DNA of 6,541 nucleotides, taken from the NCBI GenBank assembly GCA_964448285.1, contig CAYUWG010000133.1, positions 1-6,541 on the forward strand. The letters are read 5' to 3'. Positions 1-6,515 of the stretch are shown here, piece by piece. Below the pieces are notes generated by a model that saw only the letters and a list, made by a program, of their open reading frames with translations, was not told where the DNA came from and did no database searches. Numbering within the stretch: position 1 is the first letter of the stretch; each line of letters opens with the position of its first letter. Origin of the DNA: CAYUWG01 sp964448285. Lineage in GTDB: Bacteria; Bacteroidota; Ignavibacteria; SZUA-365. A program made the position numbers and the translations under genes.

Positions 1-75
1 GGCGTAGTGCGCCATGAACTCCTTCAGCGGGTCGTGGACGCATCTTCGTGTTTTCGTTTCCTCAGGTAAGGGCAT
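1..75 (-). CDS. Possible 5' end of a divergent gene, truncated by the window edge
   Basis: On the minus strand an ATG at 75-73 opens a frame that runs 25 codons to base 1 without a stop. It reads MPLPEETKTRRC, then VHDPLKEFMAHYA. The later codons mostly end in G or C, like real codons elsewhere in the window, and the residue mix is protein-like. A TATATTTG box lies just upstream on the same strand (101-94), so a divergent transcript is plausible. There is no clear Shine-Dalgarno before the ATG. The opposite plus-strand frame 1 is also open, ending at a TAA at 67-69, so a plus-strand 3' end cannot be excluded. The fragment is too short to assign a family or function. Confidence 0.4.
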   Translation of the reverse strand, partial: MPLPEETKTRRCVHDPLKEFMAHYA

Positions 76-93
76 ATCGGCTCAATAGGACTT

Positions 94-101
94 CAAATAT
101 A
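94..101 (-). promoter_or_regulatory. Candidate Bacteroidota-type -7 box for the divergent gene
   Basis: The minus strand reads TATATTTG, an exact match to the TAnnTTTG -7 element described for Bacteroidota primary-sigma promoters. It sits about 18 bases before the candidate minus-strand ATG, implying a very short leader. No TTG (-33 element) is visible about 20 bases further upstream, so the promoter is only half supported. An eight-base AT-rich match can occur by chance. Confidence 0.25.
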
Positions 102-166
102 CGGCAAGCTGTGGGATAGAATAGAACCGCATCGCGGGCCACTGAATCGAAATCAAACTAATCGTG

Positions 167-217
167 AAAAAAAATCAATGAGTGTATTGACTTTATCGCT
201 TCTTTTTGCTAAGGTTG
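167..217 (+). promoter_or_regulatory. Candidate promoter of the protease-propeller operon
   Basis: TTGACT at 187-192 is followed after 17 bases by TAAGGT at 210-215, a fair sigma-70-like pair. Read by the Bacteroidota rule, TTG at 187-189 stands 20 bases before TAAGGTTG (210-217), one mismatch from TAnnTTTG. A run of eight A (167-174) lies about 48-55 bases before the expected start of transcription near 222-224, where an UP element would be. This implies a leader of about 55 bases before the ATG at 278. It is the best candidate in the upstream region, but it is a pattern match only. Confidence 0.4.
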
Positions 218-221
218 AATT

Positions 222-237
222 GAACTTTACCAAGTTC
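222..237 (+). promoter_or_regulatory. Dyad at the predicted transcript start (GAACTT-TACC-AAGTTC)
   Basis: GAACTT (222-227) and AAGTTC (232-237) are perfect inverted copies separated by TACC. The dyad lies on the predicted transcription start. It could be an operator for a dimeric regulator, or a 5'-terminal hairpin in the mRNA that slows decay. With only six pairs, four of them A-T, it may also be chance. Confidence 0.22.
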
Positions 238-263
238 GCAAGAGAACTCAAAAACAAGAAAAA

Positions 264-269
264 GAGGAG
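264..269 (+). promoter_or_regulatory. Shine-Dalgarno of the subtilase gene
   Basis: GAGGAG lies eight bases before the ATG at 278. This near-ideal spacing fixes the start of the long reading frame and argues against the overlapping frame that begins at 178. Confidence 0.75.
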
Positions 270-277
270 ACAAGAAA

Positions 278-3200
278 ATGGGCATCGTTTCATTGGTTTT
301 TGCACCGCAAACATCCAGCAAGCTCTTCAACTTCACGATACTTGTGTTTGCTTTTTGCCTCACGGCCAACTTTGCGCACTCAAAAAGCGCTGTTTTGAAA
401 ACAGAATCGGGGATAACACCGCTTGGTAAATCTCCTCTATCTCATGTCTTGATTACTTCAACCGCAGTCTTAAACCCATCCCCCATAGCCCCTCAGAAAC
501 GTGACAGCGCCTTCATCATCAATGGGCGGCTGATTGTTCGATTGAAGGACAGTGCTGTTGTGCCATTTGGGAGACTCATCCGAAGCGAACCCAACTTGCC
601 TCAAAGTGCGGCGAACATTCGTAACTCACTCCAACAGCAAGGAATTAATAAGTACCGCTATCTCCACAGCAAACCTAACACGCCGTTCACACGGTTCGTG
701 GTTCTCGACTTCGACACTTCACATAACATCGTTGCCAAGTACAACGCATTGAAGAACAAGCCATTCGTGGACAGAGTTTATTACGACTACAGATGGAACC
801 AACCTGTGTACCTCGGTGGGTTTCAATACCATGACAGTTCATACGCAATGGAAGGTGAACGCCTAAACTGGGACTGGATCAGACATGAGAACCTTTACGA
901 TGACGGGGACATGAGCATTGTTGAAGCTTGGGAGTTTACGAAAGGCGATACAAATCTTATCATTGCGGTGGACGGCGGATTTATTTACTGCGTGCCAAAT
1001 GATATAACGAGTGGACCGATCGACCAAGAGCTATTTGGTAATATACTATTAGGCTATAACTTTCGAAAACGGTTAGACAGCTTGATCTGTAAGAACAGGT
1101 GTGTACCACCTCCTGATACTTGTCAACTTTTGTGGAGTTTTTGTGATTCTTTGATAAAGCCACTGGACACTTGGACTGGAGGCCTTAATGATGCACACGG
1201 AACTGTATGCGCGAAATTGATCACAGCAAGGCACGATACAACAGGGACATGGCACGGAAACTCACTCAGCGGGGAAATCGGTTTTGCTCCAGGAACAAAG
1301 ATAATACCATATTATACTAATGCGATTGGCTCTTGGTCAGCAGAAGCAATATTTGATGCGGCTAATAGGGGTGCTTTTGCCTATTCGAGATCGTTGAAAA
1401 TTTTCAATGATTCTGCATACGTTATTGGCACGGAAAGTTATCTTGTTGCTTTAGGATATGAAATTGTTCGAGACGCTGCTGAGGAAGCATTTCAACAAAC
1501 AGGCATGTTGTTTGTTAATGGTTTCGGTAATTATGGAACCGACCAATATCCTAGCTCGCAAAACGGCATCGCTGTTTCAACTTTCAACGGAAGCAAAGGG
1601 AGTACTGCAGCACTTTCGGGCAAGGATGTTACGCTCTGCGGATACGGTGGACATGGGAGTGGAACATCATTTTCCACACCAACCGTAGCTGCTGTCGCTG
1701 CTCTGGTAAAAAGTCTTAATCCCCAAATGACTGGCGCTCAGATCAGAGAAAAATTACTGCAATCATGCAATCCTTTACGTGACACATTGTGGAGCGCAGA
1801 TACATCCATTTCAAAACTCGGTAGAGGCGCTCTGGATGCATATCAAGCGATATCGACAAAACTAGAGAATGATATCACATCAGATACTACGCTCTCCGGA
1901 CCCATTTACGTTGCGAAAACGATCACAGTTCAACAGGGAGCGACACTGAGAATAAAGCTCGACACGCTGGTTAATGGCGTCTATCGTACACACGTGCGCT
2001 TTGCAACGAGAAATTATGAAAATCCCTACGAGATTCAACGAACGAAGATCATCGTGGAAGGAAACCTCATCGTCGAGGGACATGAGTCTGAGAAGATACT
2101 TTTCAGCAGCCTCAGAAATGACGAGCAAATTGAACCCTGGAAATGGACCGGGCGTTGGGGAGGGATTGAGATACGGAATGGTGGTCATGCCGATATTCGA
2201 CATGCACTGATAGAAAAAGCTCTATGGCCCTTGACAGTTCAGTCTAACTCCTCTATAGAGTTAAGGAACTCAGAAATATACGGGTCAGACAGTGGAGGTG
2301 TGAACATCAATTCTTCTTCGGCTTTGCTCGAAGAGTGTCAGATTCAAAACGTCGTGTATGGAGTCTATGTAACGGGACAAAATGCCTATGCATCTATCAG
2401 GAAATCATTGGTTTCCGATTATAGTACTTCCGGTATCGAGATCAACAATCTTGTTGGCACAGCAGACATCGATAGCAACGTCGTTAGTAACGGCTTAAGA
2501 GGAATCGCGATATGTCAAGCTGAAGCCCGAATAACATCGAATCAGGTTTCAGGAAATACAGAGTACGGTATCGGTGTGGTAAACGGCACTGCTCATATCG
2601 TCGGGAACTCCTGTTTCGACAATAGCGGGCATGGCATCTGGCATGCAGTGAATACGAACAGTAATGATTCCATAGCGTTCAACATCGTAGAGTCAAATGG
2701 TTTTGATGCACCGGATGACAATGCGGGAATCCTCGTAGAGCAATCTTTTCTTTACAGGGTCTTCAATAACTTCATCGCTTATAATCCCGTCGGAATCCGA
2801 AGCGAATCCGGTTTAGTCAGCGCTCGTTTTGCACAGGATTATGCGAAGAATATACTCGATTCGAATAAAATTTCACTGCGGATGAATAGCTTCGCACTTT
2901 CGGAATTGGGGGTTGCAGGAATAACAGAAATCTGGGGTGGTTGGAATAGCTCGAAAGTTTATCCGCAGCAAGGTGGGGCGAATATCTATCACGTATTGGC
3001 GGAAAACTCCTCTGCAGGCTATTACCAATGTGATATATGGACACCGGATTCATCAGGCTTATTTCAAGCACAGGCAGGTTCATTCATCAGGCAAACGCCG
3101 GATTCTTCCAATTGCCAGTTGCTTTCACCCGGCAGTGGAATCAGTGAATCCATGAGAGTAGCGATCAATCTCTGTTACAATCGTGATTATGGTCAAGCTT

Positions 3201-3967
3201 ACAATATCTATGAATCGATCGTGAACGATCCCTTTACAACTGACAACGACCTTCGTCTTGCACTTGCTGGAACGAGACAGCTTTACTTTCTCGATCCGAA
3301 CCGTTTGAACGGACAGATAGACACGCTTCTACGCGATCTTGCAATCGCGAAGTCCGCTTCGAACGACAACATCAGAGCTTCCATTGCATACATTCAATCG
3401 TTCCTTGCACATGACCAGGATGAATACGTTCGCATGGATAGTCTCCTCAGGTTTGCTGATGCGAACATTACCGACGCTTCGGAATTGCGAAATATTCGGA
3501 CAATGTTGCTCTTCGTCAATCTTTACCATTTCAACTTTACAGCGACAGCCGACAGCATACTCGGAGTGATGTATGCGGTTGCGCCACCTGATCCGCTTGT
3601 TTCGTCAGCACAGAATCTCCGGAATCTTTATCGGAATGACGGTCTCCCGCCTATGCCGAAGCAAGAAAATCGTTCATTTCCTGATACACGGCAACGAACT
3701 TCTCGCGATGAACCACTCCTCCACGTTTATCCAAATCCTGCAAATCCAACAGCTATCGTTCGTTTCAAAGTGCCGCAAGATGGGTTTGTCTCTCTCCGAC
3801 TATTCGACTCGCAAGGCGCTTTAGTAAAAACCCTGGTAAACCGTGACATGCAATTGGGGATACATTCATCTCTCCTGCAAGCCGGAACTTTAGCATCTGG
3901 TGTTTATTATCTTGTGCTAAAAACTGGATTTACACAAGCTTCATTTAGACTATTCGTATTGAAGTAG
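278..3967 (+). CDS. T9SS-secreted subtilisin-family (S8) serine protease with beta-helix and C-terminal sorting domain
   Basis: A 1229-residue exported endopeptidase. Residues 1-35 form a Sec signal peptide (K15, hydrophobic 16-33, likely cleavage after AHS). Residues about 80-175 resemble a subtilase propeptide ('GRLIVRLKD' to 'NKPFVDRVYYDY'). The S8 domain spans about 195-525: Asp232 in IIAVDGGF, His307 in DAHGTVCA, oxyanion Asn418 in NGFGNYG, Ser464 in GTSFSTP. All key residues are present, so activity is likely. Oddities: Asp-Gly-Gly replaces the usual Asp-Thr/Ser-Gly, and about 40 extra residues with four cysteines separate Asp and His. Residues 541-880 form a right-handed beta-helix: a G-[VI]-x-[VI] ladder at 674, 695, 719, 742, 764, 786, 817 and 839 marks turns of about 22 residues. 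Residues 955-1110 are helical and TPR-like. A T9SS type A sorting domain starts at YPNP (1151-1154) and ends in Lys. It is the first gene of a two-gene operon. The protease fold is secure; the substrate is unknown. Confidence 0.93.
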   Translation: MGIVSLVFAPQTSSKLFNFTILVFAFCLTANFAHSKSAVLKTESGITPLGKSPLSHVLITSTAVLNPSPIAPQKRDSAFIINGRLIVRLKDSAVVPFGRLIRSEPNLPQSAANIRNSLQQQGINKYRYLHSKPNTPFTRFVVLDFDTSHNIVAKYNALKNKPFVDRVYYDYRWNQPVYLGGFQYHDSSYAMEGERLNWDWIRHENLYDDGDMSIVEAWEFTKGDTNLIIAVDGGFIYCVPNDITSGPIDQELFGNILLGYNFRKRLDSLICKNRCVPPPDTCQLLWSFCDSLIKPLDTWTGGLNDAHGTVCAKLITARHDTTGTWHGNSLSGEIGFAPGTKIIPYYTNAIGSWSAEAIFDAANRGAFAYSRSLKIFNDSAYVIGTESYLVALGYEIVRDAAEEAFQQTGMLFVNGFGNYGTDQYPSSQNGIAVSTFNGSKGSTAALSGKDVTLCGYGGHGSGTSFSTPTVAAVAALVKSLNPQMTGAQIREKLLQSCNPLRDTLWSADTSISKLGRGALDAYQAISTKLENDITSDTTLSGPIYVAKTITVQQGATLRIKLDTLVNGVYRTHVRFATRNYENPYEIQRTKIIVEGNLIVEGHESEKILFSSLRNDEQIEPWKWTGRWGGIEIRNGGHADIRHALIEKALWPLTVQSNSSIELRNSEIYGSDSGGVNINSSSALLEECQIQNVVYGVYVTGQNAYASIRKSLVSDYSTSGIEINNLVGTADIDSNVVSNGLRGIAICQAEARITSNQVSGNTEYGIGVVNGTAHIVGNSCFDNSGHGIWHAVNTNSNDSIAFNIVESNGFDAPDDNAGILVEQSFLYRVFNNFIAYNPVGIRSESGLVSARFAQDYAKNILDSNKISLRMNSFALSELGVAGITEIWGGWNSSKVYPQQGGANIYHVLAENSSAGYYQCDIWTPDSSGLFQAQAGSFIRQTPDSSNCQLLSPGSGISESMRVAINLCYNRDYGQAYNIYESIVNDPFTTDNDLRLALAGTRQLYFLDPNRLNGQIDTLLRDLAIAKSASNDNIRASIAYIQSFLAHDQDEYVRMDSLLRFADANITDASELRNIRTMLLFVNLYHFNFTATADSILGVMYAVAPPDPLVSSAQNLRNLYRNDGLPPMPKQENRSFPDTRQRTSRDEPLLHVYPNPANPTAIVRFKVPQDGFVSLRLFDSQGALVKTLVNRDMQLGIHSSLLQAGTLASGVYYLVLKTGFTQASFRLFVLK

Positions 3968-3971
3968 GAGG
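3966..3971 (+). promoter_or_regulatory. Shine-Dalgarno overlapping the upstream stop codon
   Basis: AGGAGG begins inside the TAG stop (3965-3967) of the protease gene. It is seven bases from the ATG at 3979 but only one base from the ATG at 3973, which is too close to use. This favours 3979 as the start and suggests that ribosomes ending on the first gene re-initiate on the second. Confidence 0.8.
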
Positions 3972-3978
3972 CATGAAG

Positions 3979-6297
3979 ATGAGAACGTGTTGCATCTTAA
4001 TTCTATTCATGCTCTTCGGTAAGGCTCTTGCCCAAAACAGTTGGCAAGCGGTTGAGCCGTTTCAGGTTCGTGCGTATGACATCATTCGTAATGGCAATGC
4101 GGATCTCCTGTTGCTCTCGCAACACGCGCTCTATAAACGATCACCTTCGGAGCCACAATGGAGCAATATCGGATCGATCAATTCAGGGACGCTGTTTCTC
4201 GCGAACGATAACTCCATCCTATTCGGCGGATGGTACGGCATTCGACGGTCAACCGACCATGGTTCGACGTTTCTTTCGACCAATCTCGATTCCGGACGCA
4301 TTGCGACCTTCGCTCAAATGTCGAACGGCATCCTCCTTGCCGGTTCTAAAACACACGGCATCTACCGGTCGCTTGACACAGGTAAATCATGGTCCGTCGT
4401 TCATGCGTTAAACGTCAACATCCTCTACTCGCTTGGATCGCTTTGTTTTGCGGGTACAGGTTCGGGTATCCGCGTAACATCAGAAAATGGCTCAATTTGG
4501 ATTTCGTCAAACCTCGATACGACAGCGATTAACGCATTTGCGACAAATGGCCGATGGCTTTTTGCCGGCGGGAAGGATTTTTACCGAAGCAGCGATTCCG
4601 GAGTCACGTGGCAATTGCTATCGAGCGCTTTACCCGAGGTACTATCCATTGCAGCAGTTGATTCGAATACTATCGTTATCGGTACGCGAGATGGCGGAGT
4701 GTGGCGTTCATCCGATGGCGGCATCTCATGGAGCGATACGGGGCTTGATGTCCAAAAGTCCCACAAAAATTGGTTTGAAAACCCAAAGACATTCTTTTTT
4801 ATAAAGCGAATTGGAAGTGCACTGTACGCTTCAAATCGAATTCGACTGTTTCGTTCATTCGACGGCGGTGTAACCTGGAATTTTCACGACAACGGTTTGA
4901 CTGAGGAAATCGTAGTGAAACGGATTTCTCCTCAAAGTGACTCATTGCGTGCTTTTCTTGCCAGCATTACAGAGATTTACTCAACAACCAACAATGGGAA
5001 GTCCTGGATAGTCAGGCATGTAGATGGACTTCCGTGGTTCACAGATATTATCATCATAGACTCAGGATACATAATGGCTGCCGAGCTATTTGGGTCTTAT
5101 GTCTCCAAGGATTCCGGACAAACATGGCTTGTCTCTGCGTATGGGAAGAATTACTTCCGTGGCACAAGTTGGATTACTCGTTTACCTGACAACAGTCTTT
5201 TTCTAGCGGACCAGGGTAGCGGGGCGCTATACAAATCAACGCAAAACGGGTATTCATCGACCAGAGTCCCTTGTCCCGTGGGATGGGTGTACTCGCTCAC
5301 CGGTACGAAAGACACGATGCTCTATATCGGCGTGGGTAATAAGGGCATCTACTCTTCTTCAGACCATGGAACGAACTGGACGTATCTCGGCCCTGACTCT
5401 ACTGCTATGACCTCCTTCGTCAAAGAGTCCGCTTCTCTCTTCTTTGCCGGAAGTACGGACAAGGGTGTTTATCGCTCTACCAACGCAGGCGCATCATGGT
5501 CTCAGGTCAACAACGGCCTGACCAACCTTCAGATCAATGCTCTCCTCAATCCCAACCCCGGTTTGCTCTTCGCTGCAACCAACGGAGCCGGTGTGTTTCG
5601 ATCCATCGATAGCGGCAATACGTGGACGGCGTTCAACAACGGCTTAAGCAACCTGAATGTTAACGCTTTGGTGCTGGATGCGAACGGACGTATGCTTGCC
5701 GGTACGAACTGGGGTTTGTACAGCACCATCGAAATCGTCCCCGTAGAACTCACGTCCTTCACCGCTTCATTGCATAGCGCCTCTGTCATACTGCACTGGC
5801 GCACGCAATCCGAATCGAACAACTACGGCTTCGATATCGAGCGTAGCACGCAAGGCGCGTGGGAAACCATCGGCTTCGTTGAAGGCAGCGGTACGACGAC
5901 GCGACCTCAAGAATATTCTTTTATCGACGCATCGCTGCCGCAGGATTTCTCAGGAATCGTCCGGTATCGACTCAGGCAGAGGGACTATGACGGGAGTATG
6001 GAGTACTCACAGGAAGTATCGCTCGCCATCGGGAGCCGCAAGGGCTTCGACTTCGAACTGTATCCGAATCCGGTGAGCGTCTCACTCGGCACTGTCGCTC
6101 TTCGTCTCTCCTCGTCGCTGCATGACTCCCGCGTCAAAGTCATCGATGTCTTGGGAAGAACCGTTCGCGTTCACTCCGTGTCTGCATCTGAATCATTCGT
6201 CAATCTGTCGCTCGCCGGTATGGCGCCCGGCGTGTATCGTATCGCTGTTGAGACACCGGATGGTGTGCGCGCGAAACAGTTGGTGCTGTTGCGGTAG
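3979..6297 (+). CDS. T9SS-secreted Asp-box (BNR/YCF48-like) beta-propeller protein with C-terminal sorting domain
   Basis: A 772-residue secreted protein (774 if translated from the poorly spaced ATG at 3973). Residues 1-18 form a signal peptide ending ALA before Gln19. From about 50 to 585 run propeller blades marked by Asp-boxes (S-x-D-x-G-x-T-W). The box-ending residues are F98, W138, W174, W211, W251, W300, W343, W383, S427 (degenerate), W467, W507 and W549, spaced 36-49 residues. A degenerate first unit ends at W61 and a truncated last one (LYST) is at about 580, giving about 14 units, which would fit two seven-bladed propellers. Residues 586-684 are an Ig/Fn3-like module beginning VPVELTSF, common in front of T9SS tails. 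The sorting domain starts at YPNP (695-698) and ends in Arg. Asp-boxes are structural and occur in sialidases, GH74 enzymes, sortilins and photosystem assembly factor YCF48. I see no catalytic signature, so a binding or scaffold role is likelier than an enzyme. It is probably co-expressed with the protease. Confidence 0.9.
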   Translation: MRTCCILILFMLFGKALAQNSWQAVEPFQVRAYDIIRNGNADLLLLSQHALYKRSPSEPQWSNIGSINSGTLFLANDNSILFGGWYGIRRSTDHGSTFLSTNLDSGRIATFAQMSNGILLAGSKTHGIYRSLDTGKSWSVVHALNVNILYSLGSLCFAGTGSGIRVTSENGSIWISSNLDTTAINAFATNGRWLFAGGKDFYRSSDSGVTWQLLSSALPEVLSIAAVDSNTIVIGTRDGGVWRSSDGGISWSDTGLDVQKSHKNWFENPKTFFFIKRIGSALYASNRIRLFRSFDGGVTWNFHDNGLTEEIVVKRISPQSDSLRAFLASITEIYSTTNNGKSWIVRHVDGLPWFTDIIIIDSGYIMAAELFGSYVSKDSGQTWLVSAYGKNYFRGTSWITRLPDNSLFLADQGSGALYKSTQNGYSSTRVPCPVGWVYSLTGTKDTMLYIGVGNKGIYSSSDHGTNWTYLGPDSTAMTSFVKESASLFFAGSTDKGVYRSTNAGASWSQVNNGLTNLQINALLNPNPGLLFAATNGAGVFRSIDSGNTWTAFNNGLSNLNVNALVLDANGRMLAGTNWGLYSTIEIVPVELTSFTASLHSASVILHWRTQSESNNYGFDIERSTQGAWETIGFVEGSGTTTRPQEYSFIDASLPQDFSGIVRYRLRQRDYDGSMEYSQEVSLAIGSRKGFDFELYPNPVSVSLGTVALRLSSSLHDSRVKVIDVLGRTVRVHSVSASESFVNLSLAGMAPGVYRIAVETPDGVRAKQLVLLR

Positions 6298-6350
6298 GTT
6301 CTTCTCGCGTTGTGAATTCGTTTATCGAGTAGCGGCAACACGTATTGATC

Positions 6351-6437
6351 GGCATCCAGGAATGGTTGTTCAAACGGGTCGAATAGTGATCGGTAACCTT
6401 AGGTCGCAATGTAATTGGCAACCAGAAATGGTTGCCC
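6351..6437 (+). repeat. Two related hairpins with GNRA-type loops after the operon
   Basis: The 21-base segments at 6351-6371 and 6417-6437 match at 17 positions and start 66 bases apart. The second folds as GGCAACCA-GAAA-TGGTTGCC (6417-6436), eight perfect pairs closing a GAAA loop. The first folds as GGCATCCA-GGAA-TGGTTGTT (6351-6370) with one T-T mismatch and two G-T wobbles closing a GGAA loop. The two changes at the 3' end of the stem keep pairing (G-C versus G-T). They may be mRNA 3'-end structures, copies of a dispersed palindromic repeat, or parts of a larger RNA. Confidence 0.5.
6417..6436 (+). terminator. Weak candidate terminator hairpin of the operon
   Basis: This is the strongest simple stem-loop downstream of the second gene (eight pairs, four-base loop), lying 119 bases after its stop. 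It has no T-run behind it (the next bases are CTACTGG), so it is not a canonical intrinsic terminator. It could protect the mRNA 3' end or terminate with the help of Rho. No better terminator is visible between 6298 and 6515. Confidence 0.22.
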
Positions 6438-6456
6438 TACTGGATTTGGAGCAGGA

Positions 6457-6507
6457 ATTCCACGGAGGATTCTGTAGATTCCACGTGTTGTGACACAGAT
6501 ATCCGTG
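6457..6507 (+). promoter_or_regulatory. Direct repeat ATTCCACG x2 within an interrupted dyad, before a possible next gene
   Basis: ATTCCACG occurs at 6457-6464 and again at 6478-6485, exactly 21 bases apart, about two helical turns, as expected for tandem protein-binding sites. The same stretch holds an interrupted inverted repeat: CACGGA (6461-6466) with TCCGTG (6502-6507), and inside it TCTGT (6471-6475) with ACAGA (6495-6499). Either could regulate the frame that may start at 6516. Support is limited to the pattern. Confidence 0.2.
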
Positions 6508-6515
6508 AGACGAAC

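Noticed and set aside
350..361. Cys27 in the first signal peptide as a lipoprotein cleavage site.
   Set aside because: The residues before it are VFAF, with Phe at -1; this does not fit a lipobox, and a normal signal peptidase site follows at AHS.
178..429. An 83-codon plus-strand frame starting at 178.
   Set aside because: It overlaps the signal-peptide region of the protease in another frame, includes the promoter, leader and Shine-Dalgarno, and reads as a lysine-rich stretch with no protein-like pattern.
1880..2203. A 107-codon minus-strand frame inside the protease gene.
   Set aside because: It lies opposite a region coding a clear beta-helix, has no ribosome site, and resembles no family.
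4795..4800. A six-T run within the second gene as a phase-variation tract.
   Set aside because: Six bases is short for slippage, and the frame is intact on both sides.
5529..5822. A 97-codon minus-strand frame opposite the propeller gene.
   Set aside because: The plus strand here encodes two well-formed Asp-box blades and the start of the Ig/Fn3-like module.
6351..6437. The downstream repeats as a CRISPR array.
   Set aside because: There are only two imperfect 21-base copies, and no cas gene is in the window.
6122..6493. A 123-codon plus-strand frame running past the end of the second gene.
   Set aside because: Its first half is a frame-shifted reading of the sorting domain and its second half crosses the hairpin-rich spacer; it is Cys- and Arg-rich without order.
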